Below, piece after piece: positions 14,201 to 20,524 of a stretch of 28,601 bases of DNA. Location: positions 1 to 28,601 of IMG/VR virus record IMGVR_UViG_3300001847_000680, one strand, 5' to 3'. Origin of the DNA: a virus. Numbering within the stretch: position 1 is the first letter of the stretch; every line of letters starts with the position of its first letter. The position numbers were made by a program, and so were the translations under genes. Below the pieces are notes generated by a model, which saw nothing but the letters and a program-made list of their open reading frames with translations, was not told where the DNA came from and ran no database searches.

Positions 14201-15263
14201 CGATCAGCGCATTGCCAACAGCAAGGCGGCGATGGCAAAGATCGGGCAGCACACTGGCTTTTATAAAGGCACCAATAAACCGTTCTCCCTGCTAGGCAAA
14301 AATCAGAAATTGGAAAAAACCGAAATCGGCTACGAAGGAAGCAAGCCGGTAACACTGCCCGATGGACGCCCCATTGCGGCGGCTGGCGTGTCGCTGTCTC
14401 CTGCGGTGCAGTTCGGCAAATTTAACACCTGCCCGAACCATGCGAGCTGCAAGGAAAGCTGTCTCGGCAAAACTTCAGGCGGTAATTTTTTATACGGCGG
14501 CGGCCACGATCTTGAAGCTTACAAAGGCCCGCGGCTTGTTGGTCTGAACAAAACCAAAGCGTTGGTTAACGAGCCTGAAGCATTTGCCACTCGACTTTAC
14601 GATGAGATCGACGCGCGTAAAAGACTTGCTGCCAAGGAGGGCAAACACCTTGGCGTGCGCCTCAACGTGATCTCCGACCTGCATCCGCGCATCACGCAGT
14701 CGCTGATCAAGGCACATCCCGACGTCACGTTCTATGATTATACCAAGCTCAACGCAAACCCAGTGGCGCCGAACCATCACCTGACCTATTCGTCAACCGG
14801 CGTCAGCCAATACGCCGGCCAGAATGGCCTCGATCACGACGTTCCCAACCCGCACAGCAACTGGCGCACCGTGCGCTCGCGGCTTGATACGGGCTCGAAC
14901 GTCGCGATGGCGTTTACCCACGGCAAACATTTGCCCGAAACGGTCCATGACAGCGAAAGCGGCAAGACCTACAAGGTCGTCGACGGCGATACACACGACT
15001 TCCGGCCGCTCGACGCGCAGCCAAAGGGTGAGGACGGCGTTATCATCGGCCTTCGCAACAAGAACATGACGACTAAGTCCGAAGCGGCCTACAAGAGCGC
15101 TGCCAAAAACAGCAAAGGCTTCATGGTTCACTACGATCCGCAACTTCGCACACTGGAGAAGGGACAAAAGCCTGTCCCGACTAACAAGTCCGTTGTGATC
15201 GCCCCTCAGCCCCGGCGCGCTGCCGGATTGGTGGGGCATAACGGCGGGCCGCCTTTGGAGTAG
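11244..15263 (+). CDS. Giant multidomain polyvalent virion protein: methyltransferase, ART-like, LPD-type and GP88-like modules
   Basis: A 1339-residue protein. Residues 5-18 carry the recurring VNRALMIAR-GG motif. Residues about 45-183 are a class I SAM methyltransferase-like domain (LDIGGGKYDLGT at 50-61, VYDPFN at 74-79, NVLNVI at 104-109). Residues about 195-365 begin WWHGSGSGDLRGG and GLHLGT, like ADP-ribosyltransferase-type polyvalent modules. Residues about 372-845 match a widespread phage polyvalent-associated domain (PNVLAHIR, VLHVEELQSDWGQEGR, LALKRVL, GGEGMRGYYD). After a second motif copy (938-946), residues about 960-1300 resemble the GP88/DUF7227 cysteine domain (C1063, C1069, C1073; RLNVISDL; FYDYTK). 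The tail is GHNGGPPLE. Such proteins are thought to be packaged and injected to act on the host. ATG overlaps the portal stop. Individual enzyme activities are unproven. Confidence 0.85.
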   Translation: MTREVNRALMIARATGGRAQEITSADTSIKQVPALFKSPVFEKRPGQRNLDIGGGKYDLGTEHLANEHGVESHVYDPFNRPPEHNDAVLKKFARKKADSVTAANVLNVIQHPHHRKAVIKQAHDHLHDNGAAYFGIYEGNGTGAGGITSKGWQNNRKAAGYMDEVRSVFPHVERKGNIIVARKRAYGGRADEKNDLWWHGSGSGDLRGGESGLHLGTQAAAEDALNARIGFPAEGAWDGSREYGKTKLAGKNTILKRNPYGLSGHNIDAPDEDYFPHEHPRGLPMVSRGFVMKPEWRPSIRPYKLTGPMTNTPQQPHDDWKANGYMRRALNKGNAKRGYFYRNEGEDSGSISAVVPSGAHVEPVERANGGKIPPFKLHSGAADLIEKKGQPKATPQQYAAMPGIKPDEIKHSGFAALGTKAIPREQAAQHLREHMVPVQETVLGERDKDDYIAKNRDWLEDSFRSLHGRLPRSYDELAYEVDAGTDAEHSEQQLPGGKNYREVLLHLPDPHAAAIKQHEEKYRALSRRAADAMENWKRISEERGPGHPDILEAYKHVDATRKERTTIADKLAELRKQQKDTLYRHPHWDVPNVLAHIRMSDRKGPNGEKVLHVEELQSDWGQEGRQQGFKNPLTPAERDELKRFTDPPDEDTARRNFEPANQARWEELERRANSSDHGLPSGPYVDNTQKWTDLALKRVLHEAAHGGYDKVVFTPGAEQNKRYKLSNQVRSLHYYPFDDGTGNLQFIDHRGTRHSQNDIKTEELPKYVGKEVAEKLLATKRTRRDRAPSNEMLGHHLENLKDVEVGGEGMRGYYDNIMPKRLQALAQQHDPQAKVRLKGERIKTHGEWPFPIEVSSDGTNYWLSGRSPHNEEPKGRLSENFPSYIAADDAREKMYSGYNQPVHALDVTSQMRDSIKANGFNQFKAGGYVRGTQDMNVIDHALRICRAAGGGAGLQNLRQTDTGGTSVNELANAFQKAIDYHTSLPPDQRIANSKAAMAKIGQHTGFYKGTNKPFSLLGKNQKLEKTEIGYEGSKPVTLPDGRPIAAAGVSLSPAVQFGKFNTCPNHASCKESCLGKTSGGNFLYGGGHDLEAYKGPRLVGLNKTKALVNEPEAFATRLYDEIDARKRLAAKEGKHLGVRLNVISDLHPRITQSLIKAHPDVTFYDYTKLNANPVAPNHHLTYSSTGVSQYAGQNGLDHDVPNPHSNWRTVRSRLDTGSNVAMAFTHGKHLPETVHDSESGKTYKVVDGDTHDFRPLDAQPKGEDGVIIGLRNKNMTTKSEAAYKSAAKNSKGFMVHYDPQLRTLEKGQKPVPTNKSVVIAPQPRRAAGLVGHNGGPPLE

Positions 15264-15266
15264 AAC

Positions 15267-15461
15267 ATGGCTCGACCCAAACTTGATCGCGCCTTCTTTG
15301 AGGCGCAGTTTCACAATCATCACCACTACGAGGAGCTGCCGCGCCCCGACCCGGAATGGTGGGAGGTCGAGCATAAAGCGCGCGGCGGCGAAGTCGGTTC
15401 TATAGACGCCACCGTCGAGAAGGCGTTGGCCATCGCCAAGAAGGTGACTCGTGACCGCTGA
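15267..15461 (+). CDS. Small virion-type protein with the AL-x-IAK motif (64 aa)
   Basis: A 64-residue protein between the giant polyvalent protein and the pyrophosphatase-like protein. It has GGAG before the ATG, in the last codons of the preceding gene. It contains a His/acidic N-terminal half with HNHHHYEE, an EWWEVEHKARGGEV segment, and ends with 'VEKALAIAKKVTRDR', the third copy of a motif also found twice in the upstream protein and once in the downstream one. It overlaps the next gene by 11 bases. Similar tiny proteins sit near portals in some alphaproteobacterial phages; function unknown, perhaps a docking peptide. Confidence 0.7.
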   Translation: MARPKLDRAFFEAQFHNHHHYEELPRPDPEWWEVEHKARGGEVGSIDATVEKALAIAKKVTRDR

Positions 15462-16284
15462 CTTCAGTCGCTACATGCAAAACCTGCGTGGCGCGTTCAG
15501 CCAGCTCAACCAGAGCGCCGCCGCGCCCGCGGCCGCGCCGGCATCGTCAATGTCTTACGAACAGATGCTGGCGCAAGCACTACCGCCGGGCGGGTGGCAG
15601 GCCCTCTTTCCGACGACGAAGGCGGCGCCCGCGGTAGCGCCACCGCCGCCACCTCCGCCCCCGCCGCCCGCGGCACAGCCTGAACGGCCGGCATATAATC
15701 CCTCGCAAGAGCAGCAGTTCTGGCAATACGCTGGCTTGGCTACCGGCGGCGCCGCGCGTCTTGAGCGTGCGCATGGCGGCCTTGTATCGCCCACGGAAGC
15801 ACAGAAGCACGCCGGCAACTACAAGAAGCATCACATCAGTTTCCACGGGCTGCCGATCTCTATCGAGACGCCGAAGGGGGCGACGCGCGAAGGCAAAAAC
15901 CCGTCGGGCAAGACGTGGCGTTGCACGATGCCGGCCGACTACGGCTACATCAAACGCACCGAAGGTGCTGACGGCGATCATGTCGACGTCTTCGTCGGCC
16001 CCGACAAGGACAGCCGTATGGTGTTCATAATCAACCAGAATGACCATCGGACTGGACAGTTCGACGAGCACAAGGCAATGCTTGCATACTCTTCGGAGCG
16101 CGCGGCCGTGGCTGACTACGTGAAGGCGTTCAGCGATGGCAAGGGCGCCGACCGAATTCGGTCGGTCGAACCCATGTCGTTGGACGCGTTCAGGCACTGG
16201 TTGAAGCGGGGCAAGACGAAGACCCCCGCCAAGTCGAAGTCAATCGTCGAGCACGCACTCGCGGTCACAAGGAGCAAGACATGA
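15451..16284 (+). CDS. Inorganic-pyrophosphatase-like polyvalent-module protein
   Basis: A 277-residue protein with a GTG start at 15451. Residues 1-110 are low complexity, Ala/Pro-rich, with a ten-residue proline run (64-73) and Gly-Gly sites. Residues about 114-252 match the InPase domain known from phage polyvalent proteins: 'CTMPADYGYI' (158-167), 'GADGDHVDVFVGP' (172-184) with D174, D176 and D179 in the D-x-D-x-x-D signature of soluble inorganic pyrophosphatases, then 'FDEHKAML' and 'MSLDAFRHWL'. The metal-binding residues look intact, so activity is possible. The C-terminus is 'SIVEHALAVTR', the shared motif. It may be a virion-internal enzyme; in vivo role inferred. Confidence 0.82.
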   Translation: MTADFSRYMQNLRGAFSQLNQSAAAPAAAPASSMSYEQMLAQALPPGGWQALFPTTKAAPAVAPPPPPPPPPPAAQPERPAYNPSQEQQFWQYAGLATGGAARLERAHGGLVSPTEAQKHAGNYKKHHISFHGLPISIETPKGATREGKNPSGKTWRCTMPADYGYIKRTEGADGDHVDVFVGPDKDSRMVFIINQNDHRTGQFDEHKAMLAYSSERAAVADYVKAFSDGKGADRIRSVEPMSLDAFRHWLKRGKTKTPAKSKSIVEHALAVTRSKT

Positions 16285-17567
16285 GTGAGATGGCGAAGGC
16301 CGCCCGCGCGGCCATGAAGAGCAAAATCCGCCGGCTAACGTCGGGCGAGCCCAAGGCCAAGGTCGACGCGTCGACGTGGTCGCCGCCGGAGATGATGAAC
16401 ACCGGTGCCAAGGTCGGCATGCGCCCGATCTCGCGTCGCGCCTTCCGCAAGGGCGGCAAGGTCATCGAGAAGTGCGAGGGCGGCCCCGCGAAAATGCGCG
16501 CCGACCGCAAGCAGCGCAAGGCAGGCGGCCGTTCGCTCGTCACCGACCTGATCAATCGCAACGACAAGAAGGCCAACATGTACCGCGAGGGCGGCGACGC
16601 CCACGTCGGCGGCTACAAGCGCGGCGGTGACGTTGCGCAGGACAAGGCGATGATCAAGAAGGCGCTGCGCCAGCATGACGAACACATGCACGGCGGCAAG
16701 CACGAGGAGATCAAGCTCAAGAAGGGCGGCAGTGCGAACTGGATTGCCGGCGCGATCAAACATCCCGGCGCGTTGCGCAAGTCGCTGGGCGTCAAGCAGG
16801 GCGAGAAAATCCCCGCCAAGAAGCTGGCCAAGGCCACGCACAGCAGCAACCCGAAGCTCGCGAAGCGGGCGCGGCTGGCCGAGACGCTGAAGAAGCTGCA
16901 CAAGGCCGACGGCGGCTCGACCACGCAACCGCCGAAAGGCGAGGAGAGCGATTTCGACCGCAAGACGCGTGAGCTGATGCCGCCGCCGAAGCAGGGCGAG
17001 ATGCCGGCCGACGCCGACATGCGCAACCCGGTCACGGGCGCGCCGCGCACCGGCCGCAAGAAGGGCGGCGGCACCTACTTTGGCGGTACCCGCCCGACGG
17101 GCGGCCGCATGCCGCGCAAGTCTGGCGGTCGCGCCAAGGACAGAAAAACCAACATCGTCATCTCGATCAACGCGCAGCCGAAGGATCAGCAGCAGCCGAT
17201 GATGCCAAAGATGCCGACCCCGTCTCCGCTTCCGGTTCCGCCTGTTGCTCCGCCAGCAATGGGCGCGGGCGCGCCGCCGATGCCGATGCCCCCGATGCCC
17301 TCTCCCCCTCCGGGGCTCGCAGGCGGCGCGCCCGGCATGCCGCCGCTCCCGCGCAAGCGCGGCGGCCGTGCCTACCGGTCCTACAAGGACATGGATGCCG
17401 GTGCTTTGAGCGGCATGGGCCGCCTCGAGAAGACCGAGATCGAACACGGCAAGCGCGTCGGGCGCCTGTCGGGCGGCCGCGCCCGGTCCTACAAGGACAT
17501 GGACGCCGGCGCGCTGAGCGGCATGGGTCGCATCGAGAAGACCGCCATCCAGAAGCACAAGCGATAG
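16281..17567 (+). CDS. Basic Gly-Gly-rich structural protein with C-terminal tandem repeat
   Basis: A 428-residue, very basic protein with many KxGG/RxGG/RGG sites (RKGGKV, YKRGGDV, KKGGSA, RKSGGRA, RKRGGRA). Around residues 154-180 it has 'WIAGAIKHPGALRKSLG' followed by 'KQGEKIPAKKLAKATHS', a motif I recall from many phage structural proteins. A Pro/Met-rich low-complexity linker (about 305-355) precedes two near-identical 27-residue units ('YKDMDAGALSGMGRLEKTEI') at 366-392 and 402-428, with 36-residue period. It is likely a virion component, possibly DNA-associated or scaffold-like given its charge, but the role is unknown. It has a clean AAGGAG site and overlaps the pyrophosphatase-like gene by four bases. 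Confidence 0.75.
   Translation: MSEMAKAARAAMKSKIRRLTSGEPKAKVDASTWSPPEMMNTGAKVGMRPISRRAFRKGGKVIEKCEGGPAKMRADRKQRKAGGRSLVTDLINRNDKKANMYREGGDAHVGGYKRGGDVAQDKAMIKKALRQHDEHMHGGKHEEIKLKKGGSANWIAGAIKHPGALRKSLGVKQGEKIPAKKLAKATHSSNPKLAKRARLAETLKKLHKADGGSTTQPPKGEESDFDRKTRELMPPPKQGEMPADADMRNPVTGAPRTGRKKGGGTYFGGTRPTGGRMPRKSGGRAKDRKTNIVISINAQPKDQQQPMMPKMPTPSPLPVPPVAPPAMGAGAPPMPMPPMPSPPPGLAGGAPGMPPLPRKRGGRAYRSYKDMDAGALSGMGRLEKTEIEHGKRVGRLSGGRARSYKDMDAGALSGMGRIEKTAIQKHKR
17376..17564. repeat. Tandem direct repeat in the basic protein gene
   Basis: Two copies of about 81 bases (17376-17456 and 17484-17564), offset 108 bases, encode the duplicated 27-residue unit. The starts are identical (CGGTCCTACAAGGACATGGA) and the copies then differ mainly at synonymous sites until the last codons. 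Confidence 0.85.
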
Positions 17568-17575
17568 TCGTCGGC

Positions 17576-17591
17576 CGACGGCGGGCCGTCG
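17576..17591. terminator. Weak hairpin after the basic protein gene
   Basis: CGACGG (17576-17581) pairs with CCGTCG (17586-17591), loop CGGG, in the 74-base gap after the basic protein gene. No T tract follows, so a terminator role is doubtful. The rest of the gap carries only the GGGAGGAG ribosome-binding site of the next gene. Confidence 0.25.
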
Positions 17592-17641
17592 CGCTGTCTC
17601 CTCACGGCGCGGCGGCCTTTCTCTAACACTGGGAGGAGCCA

Positions 17642-17851
17642 GTGAGCACGCAGACCTACGACACCCGCCTCGGCAAGAAATTCGCCGAGTTGGTTGGCGA
17701 ACGCATGCAGACGATCACGCAAGCCGTGATGAACGGAACGATGGAAGAGAAGGACTACCGGAAAGAGGCCGGGCGCTTCAATGGCCTCCGCGAAGCGCTC
17801 GACATCTACGAAGAGGCGGAGGCTACCGTGAAAGGCGCAGAGAGGAGCTGA
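17642..17851 (+). CDS. Small helical protein (69 aa)
   Basis: A 69-residue protein with a GTG start and a strong GGGAGGAG ribosome-binding site. It is almost entirely helical (TRLGKKFAELVGERMQTI, DYRKEAGRFNGLREALDIYEEAE), resembling small phage structural proteins that sit between the scaffold and the connector. It is directly followed by the GroES-like gene, with no gap. No assigned function. Confidence 0.7.
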   Translation: MSTQTYDTRLGKKFAELVGERMQTITQAVMNGTMEEKDYRKEAGRFNGLREALDIYEEAEATVKGAERS

Positions 17852-17852
17852 G

Positions 17853-18245
17853 ATGCCGCAAATGGCCATGGCACACGAGGTCGACCCGAAAGAAGAGTTG
17901 CTCACCAAGGTGGGCGACATCAGCGGGATCGACGTCTTTAACAACGCAGTTCTGGTCGCGATCTATGTTCGTCCGACCAAGACAAAGTCCGGCCTCTACC
18001 TGACGGACAAGTACACCGACGAAGACCGCATTCAGGGCAAGGCAGGTCTCGTTATCAAGAAAGGCCCCCGCGCTTTCGTCGATGAAAGCGGGCAATGGTT
18101 TGCCGGGGCTACCATCGAAGAAAACGACTGGGTGATCTTCCGGCCGAGTGACGGCTGGCCGATCAATGTCAACGGCGTGTCTTGCCGCCTGATCGACGAT
18201 GTCGCGATCCGGGGCAAGGTCGATCAACCTGACCGGGTGTGGTGA
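17853..18245 (+). CDS. GroES-like (Cpn10) co-chaperonin
   Basis: A 130-residue protein with the Cpn10 layout: an N-terminal strand (NNAVLVAIYVRP, residues 30-41), a mobile-loop-like region 'TKTKSGLYLTDKYTDEDRIQGK' (42-63), then 'AGLVIKKGP', 'GATIEENDWVIFRPSDG' (85-101) and 'CRLIDDVAIRGKV' (111-122), corresponding to the GroES strands 'VGDIVIF.DGYGV' and 'ILAIVE'. Phage GroES homologues such as T4 gp31 help fold the major capsid protein with the host GroEL. The gene lies between the virion-protein block and the scaffold/capsid genes, which fits. It begins two bases after the previous stop. The fold assignment is by motif, not by search. Confidence 0.72.
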   Translation: MPQMAMAHEVDPKEELLTKVGDISGIDVFNNAVLVAIYVRPTKTKSGLYLTDKYTDEDRIQGKAGLVIKKGPRAFVDESGQWFAGATIEENDWVIFRPSDGWPINVNGVSCRLIDDVAIRGKVDQPDRVW

Positions 18246-18250
18246 ACGAA

Positions 18251-19096
18251 ATGGCTGATGAAGCAGAAGACAAGGTCGTCGTCGACGACGAACAGGCTCA
18301 CGTCGAAGAGCAGCCGAAGGAACTGACGCTCGAGGAAGGCGTCGACGACCTGAAGCAGCGGCTGGCCGCGGCGGAAGCTCGCGCCAAGGCGGCCGAAGAA
18401 GCCAAGCACAAGGCGGAGCTTGACGCTCACGCCGCGCGCGGCACCGTGCAGGAGACCAACCTGCAACTGGTGTCGAATGCCATCGACACGTTGCGCCAGA
18501 GCAACGAGATCGCCAAGGCCAACTACAAGGCGGCGATGTCGGCTGGCGACTACGACGCGGCCGCGACGTATCAGGAGGAAATGTCCGGGCATGCGGCCAA
18601 GCTGTTGCAGCTCGAGCAGGGCAAGCAGGTGCTGGAAAGCACGCCGCTTCCCGTTGCGCCCGTGCAGCGGCCGACCGATCCGGTCGAGGCGTTCGCGGCG
18701 CAGCTCTCCCCGCGTTCGGCCGAGTGGGTGCGCAGGCATCCGCAGTTCGTGACCGATCCGCGCCTCAATCAGAAGATGATCGCGGCGCACAACATGGTCA
18801 TGGCTGACGGCGGTGTCGCCGACAGCGACGACTACTTCGCCGACGTGGAGCGGTTGCTGGGGGTCGGCAAGGCGCCGGCCGCCACTGCTGAAGCAATGTC
18901 GGAAGCGGCGCAGCCGACGGCTCGCCGCGCGACCAGCACCCCGCCGCCCGCGGCGCCGGTGAGCCGCGACACCCGCGGCGGAAACATTGTCCGTCTCACG
19001 CCCGAAGAGCGCGAGATGGCCGAGATGATGAAGATGACCCCGGAGGAGTACGCGAAGAACAAGATCGCGCTCAAGAAGGAAGGAAGGCTGCACTAA
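18251..19096 (+). CDS. Scaffolding-like protein
   Basis: A 281-residue acidic/helical protein. Two starts are possible: GTG at 18239 or ATG at 18251 (MADEAEDK); I take the latter because the upstream one overlaps the preceding stop and lacks a better ribosome-binding site. Long alanine/glutamate-rich coiled coils run over about residues 10-130, followed by 'PVEAFAAQLSPRSAEWVRRHPQF' and, at the end, 'LTPEEREMAEMMKMTPEEYAKNKIALKKEG'. That C-terminus is typical of scaffold proteins of tailed phages. It is encoded upstream of the capsid gene. Its likely job is to guide head assembly and then leave or be cleaved. Confidence 0.72.
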   Translation: MADEAEDKVVVDDEQAHVEEQPKELTLEEGVDDLKQRLAAAEARAKAAEEAKHKAELDAHAARGTVQETNLQLVSNAIDTLRQSNEIAKANYKAAMSAGDYDAAATYQEEMSGHAAKLLQLEQGKQVLESTPLPVAPVQRPTDPVEAFAAQLSPRSAEWVRRHPQFVTDPRLNQKMIAAHNMVMADGGVADSDDYFADVERLLGVGKAPAATAEAMSEAAQPTARRATSTPPPAAPVSRDTRGGNIVRLTPEEREMAEMMKMTPEEYAKNKIALKKEGRLH

Positions 19097-19677
19097 TGGA
19101 TACGCTTCAACAGACTGCCGGCCGCCGCCGGCGCGCGCGTCGCCCCGATGCCGAAGAGCCGGTACTGGACACGCGCCCCGACATGCGCCCCGAACTGCGG
19201 GACGACGATCCACGTTCGGCCGCCAAACGGCGCGCGGCGGAAATTATTGGCCACCTTGGCGACATGGATGCTGGTACCGACGATTTCTATTTTCCGCCTG
19301 ATCAAATTCCCGACGGGTGGACTTACGAGTGGAAACGTAAGCTGGTCTACAATGCCGAAGACCCGGCGTATCAGGTGGCGTTGGCTCGCACCGGCTGGGA
19401 ACCGGTCCCCGCGCGACGCCACCCAGAAATGATGCCTGTCGCGTGGAAAGGTGAAACTATTGAGCGCAAGGGCATGGTTCTCATGCAGCGCCCGAAAGAA
19501 ATTACCGACCGCGTGATCGACATCGACAGGCAACGCGCGCGTAATCAGGTCCGGGCTAAGGAACAGCAACTTGCTGCAACGCCGCCGGGTTCGATGGAAA
19601 AAGAGTATTCCGACCCGCGCTCGCGGCCGTCGATCAAAAAATCCTACGAAGCGATGCCGGTCCCGAAGGACGAGTAG
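19096..19677 (+). CDS. Capsid-operon protein of unknown function (193 aa)
   Basis: A 193-residue protein starting right at the scaffold stop (TAATG). The sequence 'IPDGWTYEWKRKLVYN...YQVALARTGWEPVPARRHPEMMP' then 'GMVLMQRPKEITDR' and 'QVRAKEQQL...PPGSM' is a pattern I recall from proteins neighbouring capsid genes in many tailed phages. Arg-rich N-terminus (GRRRRARRP). No catalytic residues are visible. A structural or assembly role in the head is inferred from context. Confidence 0.72.
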   Translation: MDTLQQTAGRRRRARRPDAEEPVLDTRPDMRPELRDDDPRSAAKRRAAEIIGHLGDMDAGTDDFYFPPDQIPDGWTYEWKRKLVYNAEDPAYQVALARTGWEPVPARRHPEMMPVAWKGETIERKGMVLMQRPKEITDRVIDIDRQRARNQVRAKEQQLAATPPGSMEKEYSDPRSRPSIKKSYEAMPVPKDE

Positions 19678-19708
19678 GGCCGCAGGGACAGACCCGCCAC
19701 GGGCGGAG

Positions 19709-19730
19709 AAGGGGGCCGTATGGCCCCCTT
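19709..19730 (+). terminator. Strong hairpin, probable terminator after the 193-aa gene
   Basis: AAGGGGGCC (19709-19717) pairs perfectly with GGCCCCCTT (19722-19730), loop GTAT. The downstream sequence CCTATATTG has only a weak T tract, so termination efficiency is uncertain. It sits between the 193-aa gene and the next promoter. Confidence 0.6.
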
Positions 19731-19736
19731 CCTATA

Positions 19737-19759
19737 TTGACATAATGTCAAGTAGACAT
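19737..19759 (+). promoter_or_regulatory. TTGACA-N3-TGTCA promoter element before the capsid genes
   Basis: TTGACAT-A-ATGTCAA (19737-19751) is a perfect 7-bp palindrome whose left half is a consensus -35. A 5'-leader of about 130 bases leads to the decoration-like gene. A TAGACATG sequence follows, similar to TAGAACATG at the 5189 site. No convincing -10, so an activator may be needed. Between 19752 and 19878 I see no gene. Confidence 0.6.
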
Positions 19760-19878
19760 GTAGGAGGGGAATGCGCATCATAGGCCTTACGCGCCCCTCG
19801 GTGTGGGCGCATAGAACTGTTCCCTGCGACCCTAGCGCCCCGGCGCGCTGCTATGGCCGCTTCCTGTAAAAAGGAGGT

Positions 19879-20511
19879 ATGGCTGTGGCAAATACGAACA
19901 GCCCCTTCGGTTTTCTTCAGTATCAGGGCGGAGCCGGCGGCGCGCCGACTTTTGCTCAGACTGAACGCCGAATTGCGTCGACCAATACGACGCCGATCTA
20001 TTTCGGTGACCCGGTCATGCCGGTCATCGGCTCTGCCAACGGCTACATCACGCAGGCCGCCGCCGGCACGACCGTCATCGACGGTATCTTCGTTGGCTGC
20101 AAGTACCTGTCGGTCGCGCAGCAGAAGATGGTGTGGTCGCGCTATTGGCCCGGCAGCGACGCAAATGGTGACGTTTATGCTTACGTCATCGACGACCCGA
20201 ACGCGCGCTTCCTTGTGCAATCTTCGTGGGCGACGCCGCTGGCGACCAGTCTGACGACTTTTGGCACTACGCCGGTTGGGCAGTATTGCCAATTCAACAT
20301 TGGCACCGGCACCACCGCCAATGGCCAGTCAGGCGCCTACGTTTCGACGCTGGGCACCACCGTCACCTACCCGTTCATCGTGGTCGATCTGCAGACGTTC
20401 CCGCCCGGCTCGAACGGCACCGATCCTACCACGCGTTATTACAACGTGGTCGTTGGCTTCAACAACGAATGGCTCCGTACCAGCGGCGCCGGCCCCACGG
20501 GCATCAGCTAA
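19879..20511 (+). CDS. Capsid-associated (decoration-like) structural protein
   Basis: A 210-residue protein upstream of the major capsid gene. The sequence 'NTNSPFGFLQYQGGAGGAPTF', 'VGCKYLSVAQQKMVWSRYWPGSDA', 'DDPNARFLVQS' and 'YYNVVVGFNNEWLR' resembles a family of phage head structural proteins of unknown exact role. The start is uncertain: the AGGAGG Shine-Dalgarno lies immediately before the ATG at 19879, leaving almost no spacer, so translation may begin at the GTG at 19885 (MANTNSP). The product is likely on the capsid or its vertices. Confidence 0.75.
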   Translation: MAVANTNSPFGFLQYQGGAGGAPTFAQTERRIASTNTTPIYFGDPVMPVIGSANGYITQAAAGTTVIDGIFVGCKYLSVAQQKMVWSRYWPGSDANGDVYAYVIDDPNARFLVQSSWATPLATSLTTFGTTPVGQYCQFNIGTGTTANGQSGAYVSTLGTTVTYPFIVVDLQTFPPGSNGTDPTTRYYNVVVGFNNEWLRTSGAGPTGIS

Positions 20512-20524
20512 GGAGTAACGACCA

